A stretch of 61,302 nucleotides of DNA from positions 1 through 61,302 of the forward strand of contig DASZWQ010000143.1 of NCBI GenBank assembly GCA_035546535.1, in the 5' to 3' direction. Position 1 is the first letter of the stretch. Each line of letters begins with the position of its first letter. Both the position numbers and the translations under genes were made by a program. Below, piece by piece: positions 53,818 to 61,302 of this stretch. Source of the DNA: Pirellulales bacterium. GTDB lineage: Bacteria; Planctomycetota; Planctomycetia; Pirellulales; JACPPG01. The notes below the pieces were generated by a model that was not told the DNA's origin, did not search any database, and saw only the letters and a program-made list of their open reading frames with translations.

Positions 53818-55845
53818 ATGGCTCGTGTTCCGGCGCACAGTAAGAGCCGCGCGAAGGCCGCGCGGCCGCCGGAAGAAGCCCGGCTGCCCGCGAAGACATC
53901 GCGCTGGCAGACAGTCGCGGCCGGCGCGGCGCTGGTGGCCATGGTGCTCGTCAGCTACGCGTACGCCTTGCGCTGCGACTTCATCTGGGACGACGACGCG
54001 TACGTCACCAAGAATCACACGCTGGAATCGCTCGATGGTTTGCGGCGCATCTGGTCCGAGCTGGGAGCGGTCCCGCAGTATTATCCGCTCGTTCACACCA
54101 CGTTTTGGATCGAGCGGCATTTGTGGGGACTCAATCCGCTCGGATTTCACGCGGTGAATATCGCGCTGCACGCGGCCAGTGCGTTCCTGGTGTGGCGGCT
54201 GCTTCTGCGGCTCGAGGTGCCCGGGGCCTGGCTCGCGGCGGCGCTCTTCGCCGTGCACCCGGTCGAGGTCGAATCGGTCGCCTGGATCACCGAGCGAAAG
54301 AACGTCTTATCGCTGCCGCTGGCTCTGCTTTCGCTACTGGCTTATTTGCGCTTCGCACCGTTAAGCCCTACGGAGAACATTCGTGCGACTGCGTCCGTCC
54401 CGTGGAATTGGCGCTGGTACACGGTATCATTCGCGCTCTTCGTGGCGGCGGCTTTGAGCAAGACCGTGGTCGTGACGCTGCCGGCCGTTGTGCTGGTAAT
54501 CATCTGGTGGAAGCGGGGCCGCATCGCGATCGCCGACGTGCTGCCGCTGGTTCCCTTCTTTGCGGCCGGCATCGGGCTGGGGCTCGTCACCGTGTGGATG
54601 GAAAAGAATTTTGTCGGCGCCGCCGGCGAAGAATGGTCGCTCACGCCCATGGATCGCCTGCTCTTGGCCGGGCGCGTGTTGTGGTTTTACGCCGCGAAGC
54701 TGGCCTGGCCTTACCCGCTGGCGTTTTTCTATCCGCGGTTTTCGATCGATGCGCACGTGTGGTGGCAATACTTGTTTCCGCTGGCCGGCGTCGCGGTCAT
54801 CATCGCGCTGTGGCAATCGCGAGAGCGGATCGGGCGCGGGCCGCTGGCGGCGGTACTGATTTTCGCCGGCGTGCTGACACCGGCGCTCGGTTTTTTCGAC
54901 GTTTACCCGTTTCGCTTTTCGTTCGTGGCCGACCATTTTCAGTATCACGCGGGCATCGCGCTTTTGGCGCTGGCGGCCGCGGGGCTAGCGCCGCTGCTCG
55001 AGCGCGCCGCGCAGGCGCGAAGAGGCGCCCGATTCCTCTTCTCGTCGCTGCTGCTATTGCCGTTGGCCGTTCTGACGTTCTGCCAGACATTCATCTATTT
55101 CGACTTGGAAACTCTTTACGCCGACACGATCGCCAAGAACCCAACCAGTTGGACCGCTTACGCCAACCTGTCGATGCATTTCATCACCGTGGGACGCAAG
55201 CGAGAGGCGTACGCGCTGGCCGAGCGCGCGCTCGAACTTGCGCCCGACGACTCGGTAACTAACGGAAACCTGGCGGCGCTCTTGTTGGCCGACGTGGTCC
55301 AAGGGAACGACGACGATGACAAGCTGGGCCGCGCCACGAAGTATTTCGAAAAGTCGGTGAAGCTGACACCCGAGAATATCCCCTCGCGCAAAGGGTTGGG
55401 CTACGCGCTGATGAAGTCGGGACGCTATGCCGAGGCCGAACAGCAACTGGTCCCCGCGCTCGAAGCCATGCCTGATGATGCCAATGCCCTGTACGCACTT
55501 GGCATGGTGCGCTTCGGGCAGGGGCGATTCCAAGAAGCGGCCGATCTACTCCAACAATCGCTCCGCAAAGAACCGGCCGACATCGACACGCACCGCGCGC
55601 TGGCGGACGTGTGGCAGAAGCTAGGACGAAATGCCGAAGCGGCGACCGAGCACCGGACCGTCGCCGAAATGGCCAAGGCCCGGGCCGCGATCCTGGCTGA
55701 CGCCGGCGAGCGTTACCTGGAGCGTGGGCACCTCGAGCAAGCCACCGCTGCGTTTGCCCGCGCCCTGTACCTGGATCCGACCGACACCAAGGCGCGCGAC
55801 GGGCTCGAGCGCGCGGAACGTGCTGCGAGAGATTTCCGTCCCTAA
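53818..55845 (+). CDS. GT-C-fold-like membrane protein with C-terminal TPR repeats
   Basis: The 675-residue protein has about ten transmembrane segments (residues 30-430) with the acidic loop CDFIWDDDAYVTKN after the first helix, as in PMT/Tmtc-like glycosyltransferases, and HPVEVESVAWITERKN, a strongly conserved motif of the group. The C-terminal part (about 445-670) is TPR repeats (ALYALGMVRFGQGRFQEAAD and similar). It may transfer sugars to secreted or membrane proteins; donor and acceptor are unknown. ATG 53818 is chosen; the frame extends to 53767 without domain evidence. Confidence 0.82.
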   Translation: MARVPAHSKSRAKAARPPEEARLPAKTSRWQTVAAGAALVAMVLVSYAYALRCDFIWDDDAYVTKNHTLESLDGLRRIWSELGAVPQYYPLVHTTFWIERHLWGLNPLGFHAVNIALHAASAFLVWRLLLRLEVPGAWLAAALFAVHPVEVESVAWITERKNVLSLPLALLSLLAYLRFAPLSPTENIRATASVPWNWRWYTVSFALFVAAALSKTVVVTLPAVVLVIIWWKRGRIAIADVLPLVPFFAAGIGLGLVTVWMEKNFVGAAGEEWSLTPMDRLLLAGRVLWFYAAKLAWPYPLAFFYPRFSIDAHVWWQYLFPLAGVAVIIALWQSRERIGRGPLAAVLIFAGVLTPALGFFDVYPFRFSFVADHFQYHAGIALLALAAAGLAPLLERAAQARRGARFLFSSLLLLPLAVLTFCQTFIYFDLETLYADTIAKNPTSWTAYANLSMHFITVGRKREAYALAERALELAPDDSVTNGNLAALLLADVVQGNDDDDKLGRATKYFEKSVKLTPENIPSRKGLGYALMKSGRYAEAEQQLVPALEAMPDDANALYALGMVRFGQGRFQEAADLLQQSLRKEPADIDTHRALADVWQKLGRNAEAATEHRTVAEMAKARAAILADAGERYLERGHLEQATAAFARALYLDPTDTKARDGLERAERAARDFRP

Positions 55846-56311
55846 ACGCGCTTGGCGCCATGGTCGACTCGCGAACCGGGACGGCTTGCCCCTGCAAACG
55901 CGGCTCGGGTCGGCACTGTCAAGCTGGCGTCGACAGCGCAAGGCTGCCTGCTGCGGCGGATATTTTCCGGCGTTTTCCCATTCTGCGCGTCTTGCCTTTC
56001 AACGGCTGCTGGCTTTGCTATACTCAGGCTTCGTGGCAGGATTTCCGCGTCATTGGCTTGCTTTCGCACGCCGGCCGAGTGACGCGAGTCGGCGGCCCAT
56101 GCCGATATCCAATCCGGCCACTTCGCATCGCCCGCCCGAGCTTCCTGCTTGGGGACCTCTAACTGCGCCCTAGACTTGTGCGTGGCCGAGGGTCCGCATC
56201 CCGGGCAAGCTCAGGGTTCAAGGAATGAGATCGGTATTCTCCCGCAGCACACGACGTCGACGCGGCGGATCATCCGATCGCGCGGCTTGCAAGACCGGAG
56301 GATTTCCGCAG
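55846..56311 (+). promoter_or_regulatory. 466-bp spacer with extended -10 promoter candidate
   Basis: No gene is supported. TGCTATACT at 56016-56024 fits an extended -10 element (TGnTATAAT), with TTTCAA 16 bp before TATACT. It is the best candidate for the ATP-grasp/alpha-E operon promoter, implying a leader of about 280 nt. Confidence 0.4.
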
Positions 56312-57808
56312 ATGCGTTTCGATGCGTACGACACCGGCAGTTTTTACGACGAGATGTTCGAATCGGGCGGCCAGCCCCGCACTGGCGCCGCCTTGCTCGT
56401 GCAAAAGATCGAGGCTCTCAGCCTGCACGAGATCAAGAATTGCCAGCAGGCCGCCGAGTTGGCCCTCTTGAACATGGGCATCACCTTCAATGTCTACGGC
56501 CACGAGGCCGGCACCGAAAAGGTGTGGCCCTTCGACATCGTCCCGCGCATCATCGAAGCGCACGAGTGGGAGCGCATCGAGAAAGGGCTGCGGCAGCGCA
56601 TCACGGCCCTGAACCTGTTCATCGACGACGTCTACCACGATCAAAAGATCGTCCGCGACGGCGTCGTGCCCGAAGAGCTCTTGCACTCGGGCAAGTGCTA
56701 CCTGGCCCCCTGTGCCGGCTTGAACCCGCCGCGCGGCGTGTGGTGCCACATTTCGGGCATCGACCTGGTGCGCGACGCCGACGGCAGCTTCTACGTGCTG
56801 GAAGACAACATGCGCTGCCCGTCGGGTGTGTCGTATGTGCTGGAAAATCGCGAAGTCATGAAACGCACCTTTCCGCAAGTCTTCGAAGGGCTGTGCGTCC
56901 GCCCGGTCGACGACTACCCGGACCGGCTGCTGGAAACGCTGCAATACGTGGCGCCCGAGGGCGTGCAAAACCCGGTGGTGGCGCTCCTGACGCCGGGCGT
57001 GTACAACTCGGCCTATTTCGAGCATTCGTTCCTGGCGCAGCAGATGGGGATCGAGCTGGTCACCGGCTCGGACCTGGTGGTCAGCGAAGGCTACGTCTTC
57101 ATGCGCACCACGCACGGCCTGCGCCGCGTGGACGTCATCTATCGCCGTATCGACGACGATTTCCTCGACCCGCGCGAGCTGCGCTCCGATTCGCTTTTGG
57201 GCGTGCCGGGCCTGCTGGACGTGTATCGCAATGGCCGCGTGGCCTTGGCCAACGCTCCCGGCACCGGCATCGCCGATGACAAGGCCGTGTACGCGTATGT
57301 GCCCGAGATCATCCGCTACTACCTGGGCGAAGACGCGCTACTGTCGAATGTGCCGACCTTCGTCTGCTCGGACGACAAACATCGCGAGCACGTGCTGGCG
57401 AACCTCGACAAGTTCGTGGTAAAAGAAGCCAATGGGTCGGGCGGGTACGGCATGCTGATGGGCCCGATGGCCTCGAAGAGCGAGCGCGACAAGTTCCGCG
57501 ATCTGATCTCGCACGAGCCGCGCAAATATATCGCTCAGCCGATGCTGTCGATCAGCCGCGTGCCCACGATCGTCGACGAGACGTTCGAAGGGCGCCACGT
57601 CGATCTGCGACCGTACATCTTGTACGGCAAGGACATTTACGTGCTGCCGGGCGGCTTGACCCGCGTGGCGCTGGAAAAGGGCTCGATGGTCGTAAACAGC
57701 TCGCAAGGCGGCGGCAGCAAGGATACCTGGGTGCTGGGCACCCGCGCCGAAGACGGTTACCCGCACAACGCAGCGCCTACGGCCGTGCCGGCGGAGGCCA
57801 CATGCTGA
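56312..57808 (+). CDS. Circularly permuted ATP-grasp type 2 protein (DUF404/DUF407)
   Basis: The 498-residue protein matches the CP_ATPgrasp_2 family over its length: [21 protein letters not shown] near residue 65, [18 protein letters not shown] near 165, and the ATP-binding [15 protein letters not shown] near 372. ATP-grasp enzymes make amide or peptide-like bonds. The partner is the alpha-E gene, which overlaps by 7 nt (ATGCTGA). Family knowledge links this pair, often with a transglutaminase-like peptidase, to predicted peptide synthesis or tagging; experimental function is lacking. The ATG at 56312 has GGAGG upstream. Confidence 0.93.
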   Translation: MRFDAYDTGSFYDEMFESGGQPRTGAALLVQKIEALSLHEIKNCQQAAELALLNMGITFNVYGHEAGTEKVWPFDIVPRIIEAHEWERIEKGLRQRITALNLFIDDVYHDQKIVRDGVVPEELLHSGKCYLAPCAGLNPPRGVWCHISGIDLVRDADGSFYVLEDNMRCPSGVSYVLENREVMKRTFPQVFEGLCVRPVDDYPDRLLETLQYVAPEGVQNPVVALLTPGVYNSAYFEHSFLAQQMGIELVTGSDLVVSEGYVFMRTTHGLRRVDVIYRRIDDDFLDPRELRSDSLLGVPGLLDVYRNGRVALANAPGTGIADDKAVYAYVPEIIRYYLGEDALLSNVPTFVCSDDKHREHVLANLDKFVVKEANGSGGYGMLMGPMASKSERDKFRDLISHEPRKYIAQPMLSISRVPTIVDETFEGRHVDLRPYILYGKDIYVLPGGLTRVALEKGSMVVNSSQGGGSKDTWVLGTRAEDGYPHNAAPTAVPAEATC

Positions 57809-58788
57809 GCCGGGTCGCCGATTCGATCTTTTGGATGAACCGCTACATCGAGCGGGCCGAAAACGTCGCGCGGTTCATCGAGGTGAACCTGCACCTGACG
57901 CTCGGCCTCACGAACAACGGCTTCGCCAATCAGTGGGAGCCGCTGGTCACCACAACGGGCGATCACGACCAATTCATCGAGCGTTACGGAGTCGCCACGC
58001 AAAAGAACGTGATCGACTTCCTGACGTTCGACAAGGACAACCCGAACTCGATCGTCTCCTGTCTGCGTGCGGCGCGCGAAAACGCCCGCAGCGTCCGCGA
58101 GATCATCTCCTCGGCCATGTGGCTGGAGCTGAACAAGTTTTATCTCATGGTGCGCGGCGCCTCGCACAACTGGTCGATGTCGCGAGCCCATGATTTTTTC
58201 GATCAGATCATCACCAGCAGCCATTTGCTGGCCGGTATCACCGACGCCACGATGTCGCACGGCGAAGCGTGGCATTTCGCCCGGATGGGATTGCTCCTGG
58301 AGCGAGCCGACAAGACGTCGCGCATCCTGGACGTGAAATACTTCATCCTGCTTCCCACGATTCGCGACGTGGGAACGCCGCTCGATACCATCCAGTGGGC
58401 CGCGCTGTTGAAATCGGCAAGCGCCCTGGAGATGTATCGCAAAAGCCGCGGACGGATCACGCCCAGCTCGGTCGTCGATTTTCTGATTCTCGATCGGCAC
58501 TTTCCGCGATCGATCCGTTTCTGCCTGTTAGGGGCCGAGGACTCGCTGCACCGCATCACCGGCAGCGATCACGGCACGTTCGCCAATCCGGCCGAGCAAC
58601 GGCTGGGCCGCCTGCGGGCCGAACTCGATTACACGCAAGTCAGCGATATCATCAACCAGGGGCTGCACGAGTACCTCGACCAGTTCCAGACCAAGCTCAA
58701 CCTGGTCGGAGAAGGCATCTCGGAAACCTTCTTCGCCCCGCAGCCCGTTGCCGCCCCTGCTATGATGCGCGAGCGGCAGTATCAGTAG
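57802..58788 (+). CDS. Alpha-E domain protein (DUF403)
   Basis: The 328-residue all-helical protein begins [24 protein letters not shown], the signature of the alpha-E family, and keeps [23 protein letters not shown] near residue 155. It is translationally coupled to the ATP-grasp gene. The usual third partner, a transglutaminase-like protein, is not present downstream; pgl follows after a repeat-filled spacer. Biochemical role unknown. Confidence 0.92.
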   Translation: MLSRVADSIFWMNRYIERAENVARFIEVNLHLTLGLTNNGFANQWEPLVTTTGDHDQFIERYGVATQKNVIDFLTFDKDNPNSIVSCLRAARENARSVREIISSAMWLELNKFYLMVRGASHNWSMSRAHDFFDQIITSSHLLAGITDATMSHGEAWHFARMGLLLERADKTSRILDVKYFILLPTIRDVGTPLDTIQWAALLKSASALEMYRKSRGRITPSSVVDFLILDRHFPRSIRFCLLGAEDSLHRITGSDHGTFANPAEQRLGRLRAELDYTQVSDIINQGLHEYLDQFQTKLNLVGEGISETFFAPQPVAAPAMMRERQYQ

Positions 58789-58800
58789 CCGTTAAAAAGT

Positions 58801-58865
58801 TGGCAGATGGCAGTGAAGAAGTAGTCAGTAGCCGGGTCAGTAGCCGGTAGGCAGTAGTCAGTAAG
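58801..58865. repeat. Low-complexity repeat, left copy flanking pgl
   Basis: GGCAGTGAAGAAGTAGTC and GTAGCCGGTAGGCAGTAG occur here and, inverted, at 60071-60137. The two copies flank the pgl gene. Confidence 0.55.
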
Positions 58866-59034
58866 TAACGCGCGCCGTTGTGACACCAGTTAGCCGCCGG
58901 ACTCGCCCGGCGGTCTTCACCGACTCGCGTCTGCGAGCAGAAACGTGCATGCGCTACCGGCCTGTCCCACCCGTGCCGCGTCGGTGCCGGCGCATGATAA
59001 GATGCCCCTGCGGCGAATAACGGTCGTCCATTCC

Positions 59035-59097
59035 AGCCCGAAGCGCTAGCGAGGGACTTTTTCCGCTCGACAAAAACCCTCGCTGGCGCTTCGGGCT
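59035..59097. repeat. REP-like inverted repeat (GCCCGAAGCGC family), copy 2
   Basis: AGCCCGAAGCGCTAGCGAGGG at 59035-59055 (parts AGCCCGAAGCGC and TAGCGAGGG) pairs with 59077-59097 at 20 of 21 positions. Same family as 5521-5575. Confidence 0.75.
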
Positions 59098-59167
59098 ATT
59101 GTTCGATCGTCGTCTCGCAGGTCGAGGCCTCACGGTCGTGTTTTTTTCAACGTCGCGGCAATTGGTC

Positions 59168-59923
59168 ATGAACCTCGAAATTCAAGTGATGGCCGATGCC
59201 GATGAGTTGGCGGCTGCCGCCGCGCGGCAGATCGTGGATATCGCGGCCCGATCGATCGCCGCTCGTGGCCAGTTCACGATGGCCCTCGCCGGCGGTCACA
59301 CGCCGGAAAAAACGTACGGATTACTCACGCGCGCTCCGCTAGCCGGCACAATCGATTGGGCCAGGTCGTGGCTTTTCTTCGGCGACGAGCGGTTTGTGCC
59401 ACTCGACGACGCCCGCAGCAACTACGCGATGGCACGCCGGGCGCTCTTGGAAGCCGCGCCAATTCCCGCGGATCACGTGTTCCCCGCGCCAACTGATCGC
59501 GCTACGCCGGCCGCCAGCGCCGCAAAATACCAGCGGCAATTGGCCGGTTTTTTCAGTTTGCCCGAGAGTGGGCCGCCGCCGATTTTTGATTTGATTCTGC
59601 TCGGCCTGGGGGACGACGGTCATACCGCGTCATTATTTCCGGGCGCCGCGGCTCTGCAGGAAAAGACGGCGTGGGTGACTTCGAGTCCGCCGGGCGTGTT
59701 GCCGCCGCCGGTCGACCGGGTGACGTTCACGTTTCCCACGCTCAATGCTGCGCGGCACGTAATGTTTCTCGTCTCGGGCGCCAATAAAGCCGAAGCAGTG
59801 CGCGACGTGCTGGACAATCATGCACCGCTCGAGCGACGCCCGGCTGCCGGCGTGCTGCCGGAATATGGTACGCTAACGTGGCTGTTGGACGAGCCCGCTG
59901 CCAGGTCGCTGCGGAAACGCTAG
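59168..59923 (+). CDS. pgl: 6-phosphogluconolactonase
   Basis: The 251-residue cytosolic enzyme hydrolyses 6-phosphogluconolactone in the oxidative pentose phosphate pathway. Motifs are ALAGGHTPEKTYGLL near residue 41, FGDERFVPLDDARSNYAMARRALL near 72 and LGLGDDGHTASLFPG near 148, the last containing the catalytic His. gnd follows 233 bp downstream. The ATG at 59168 is chosen because the nagB/pgl fold starts right there. Confidence 0.94.
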   Translation: MNLEIQVMADADELAAAAARQIVDIAARSIAARGQFTMALAGGHTPEKTYGLLTRAPLAGTIDWARSWLFFGDERFVPLDDARSNYAMARRALLEAAPIPADHVFPAPTDRATPAASAAKYQRQLAGFFSLPESGPPPIFDLILLGLGDDGHTASLFPGAAALQEKTAWVTSSPPGVLPPPVDRVTFTFPTLNAARHVMFLVSGANKAEAVRDVLDNHAPLERRPAAGVLPEYGTLTWLLDEPAARSLRKR

Positions 59924-60070
59924 CGTGTTGTCCACGCGACGACGTTGCAAATCGTTCTGCACTGCTGGAAAAGCCACCAGCGGCACGCCGAGCGCTCTTC
60001 TCGCGGACGCTAGTCTGGTGAGGAGCGCCGGGCGAGCCCGGCGGCTAAATATGGATCACAACAACGCGTA

Positions 60071-60137
60071 CTTCTTCACTCACTACCGGCTACCGACGTC
60101 CTTCTTCACTGCCCGCTGCCGACTGCCTTCTGCCCAC
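60071..60137. repeat. Low-complexity repeat, right inverted copy flanking pgl
   Basis: CTACCGGCTACCGACGTCC and CTTCTTCACTGCCCGCTGCC are the inverse of blocks at 58801-58865. It ends just before the gnd ribosome site. Confidence 0.55.
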
Positions 60138-60156
60138 TTTTCAAAAGGAGAATCCC

Positions 60157-61167
60157 ATGCAACTTGGAATGATTGGTCTTGGCCGCATGGGGGCGAACAT
60201 GGTCCGCCGCTTGCTCAAGGGGGGGCACCAGTGCGTGGTCTACGACCGCAATGCCGAAGCCGTGCAGCAGTTGGCCAAGGAAGGTGCCACGCCCGCCACG
60301 TCGATCGATGAATTTCTCAACAAGCTTTCCGCGCCGCGGGCCGTGTGGTTGATGGTGCCAGCCGCGGTCGTGGAAAGTTCGGTCAAGGACCTGGCAGGCC
60401 GACTCGCCAAGGACGACATTCTGATCGACGGCGGCAATTCGTATTACATCGACGACATGCGACGTGCGGCCGACCTCGCGCCGAAGGGAATTCATTACGT
60501 CGACGTCGGAACCTCGGGCGGCGTGTGGGGGCTGGAGCGCGGCTATTGCATGATGATCGGTGGACCGAACGCGGCCGTGACCCGGCTTGACCCGATCTTT
60601 AAAACGCTGGCGCCGGGCATTGGTTCGATCGACCGGACGCCAGGGCGCGAAAAGCTCGGCGGCACCGCCGAGCAGGGCTATCTGCACTGCGGACCGTCGG
60701 GCGCGGGCCACTTCGTCAAAATGGTTCACAACGGCATCGAGTACGGCATCATGGCCGCCTACGCCGAAGGGCTGAATATCTTGAAGCAGGCCAATGTTGG
60801 CAAACGCACCCGCGAAGTCGACGCCGAGACGACGCCGCTGCGCCATCCCGAGCACTACCAGTTCGACTTGAACCTGCCGGACGTGGCCGAAGTTTGGCGG
60901 CGCGGTAGCGTGATCGCCTCGTGGCTGTTGGACCTCACGGCCGCGGCGCTGGCCAAGGATCCGCAACTGGCAAAGTTCACCGGCCACGTGTCCGACTCGG
61001 GCGAAGGGCGGTGGACGATCCTGGCCGCCATCGAAGAGGGAGCGCCCGCCCCGGTGCTCAGCACCGCTCTGTATCAGCGCTTCACGTCGCGCGGCGACGA
61101 CGAATTCGCCGACAAGCTGCTCTCGGCCATGCGCTACGAATTCGGCGGACACCTGGAAAAGAAATGA
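60157..61167 (+). CDS. gnd: 6-phosphogluconate dehydrogenase, decarboxylating (short form)
   Basis: The 336-residue enzyme oxidises 6-phosphogluconate to ribulose 5-phosphate and CO2. It has the N-terminal Rossmann motif [28 protein letters not shown], the substrate-site [18 protein letters not shown], and [19 protein letters not shown] with the catalytic Lys. At about 336 residues it is the short class that usually prefers NAD, not the about 470-residue NADP enzyme. AGGAGA five bases before the ATG. Confidence 0.95.
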   Translation: MQLGMIGLGRMGANMVRRLLKGGHQCVVYDRNAEAVQQLAKEGATPATSIDEFLNKLSAPRAVWLMVPAAVVESSVKDLAGRLAKDDILIDGGNSYYIDDMRRAADLAPKGIHYVDVGTSGGVWGLERGYCMMIGGPNAAVTRLDPIFKTLAPGIGSIDRTPGREKLGGTAEQGYLHCGPSGAGHFVKMVHNGIEYGIMAAYAEGLNILKQANVGKRTREVDAETTPLRHPEHYQFDLNLPDVAEVWRRGSVIASWLLDLTAAALAKDPQLAKFTGHVSDSGEGRWTILAAIEEGAPAPVLSTALYQRFTSRGDDEFADKLLSAMRYEFGGHLEKK

Positions 61168-61260
61168 CAGTAGTGCCAAGTTTGGCGGATTGATATAGGT
61201 GAACGCAAGGCTCCTCTTGTACATGACTTGTGTCCAGCAGGTCACTTCCAAGGAGGGAGC

Positions 61261-61302
61261 CATGCGTTCAAGGGTGAGTCATACCATAACGAGCCAGGAT
61301 GT
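61261..61302 (+). CDS. Start of an unidentified gene cut by the window edge
   Basis: ATG with a near-perfect AAGGAGGGA three bases upstream opens a frame (MRSRVSHTITSQDV) that runs off the end. Too short to identify; the strong ribosome site is the main evidence. Confidence 0.5.

Overview
The window looks like a chromosomal segment of a GC-rich planctomycete, probably of the Pirellulales group. The evidence is a secreted protein with dockerin-like repeats and a PEP-CTERM tail, an ECF sigma factor overlapping a Ser/Thr kinase with beta-propeller repeats, planctomycete-type paired CxxCH cytochrome domains, an isolated dnaA, degenerate sulfatases, and many short palindromic intergenic repeats. 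No transposase, integrase, phage gene or CRISPR array was found. Coding density is moderate and operons are short.

Layout. Positions 1-9,600 are mostly minus-strand: an M16 peptidase, a hypothetical protein, and the conserved stress/sporulation trio prkA, yeaH/yhbH (DUF444) and spoVR. Positions 9,600-17,140 hold a lone receiver protein, a ceramidase-family protein and an EF-P module: efp, epmB (lysine 2,3-aminomutase) and epmA (lysyl transfer), with a universal stress protein, a CCC1/VIT transporter and a metallophosphoesterase between epmB and epmA. Positions 17,300-25,300 hold a PQQ-type sugar dehydrogenase anchored by PEP-CTERM, proS, a fumarylacetoacetate-hydrolase-family enzyme, a degenerate HD-GYP/PAS/GGDEF signalling protein and a Mn-type superoxide dismutase. 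Positions 25,400-36,430 are envelope-rich: a low-complexity lipoprotein, a membrane protein, an exported G/Y-rich protein, a MaoC dehydratase, a 1,343-residue glycosidase-like exported protein, a catalytically dead sulfatase homologue and a methyltransferase gene broken by a 7-bp tandem duplication. Positions 36,600-48,000 hold a hybrid histidine kinase with an ethylene-receptor-like sensor domain, a coiled-coil membrane protein, a dihaem-type protein, a double-PDZ protein, a GNAT protein, dnaA with a strong promoter and a possible origin-like upstream region, and a TIM-barrel isomerase. Positions 48,200-61,302 hold the sigma/kinase pair, a cyclase-family hydrolase, tRNA-Gln(CUG), a GT-C/TPR membrane protein, an ATP-grasp/alpha-E pair, and the pentose-phosphate genes pgl and gnd.

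The most unusual signals are: (1) the ethylene-receptor-like kinase, in which all five residues equivalent to the copper/ethylene site of plant ETR1 are kept at a constant offset; (2) the 7-bp duplication that splits the methyltransferase; (3) epmB, whose homology runs upstream of every ATG/GTG/TTG to an ATT with a well-placed Shine-Dalgarno; (4) two paired palindromic repeat modules at four intergenic sites, one of which supplies the C-terminus and stop codon of a gene; and (5) a gene-free interval bounded by two perfect 12-bp terminators that may encode a small RNA. Function calls come from motif recognition by eye; no database search was run.
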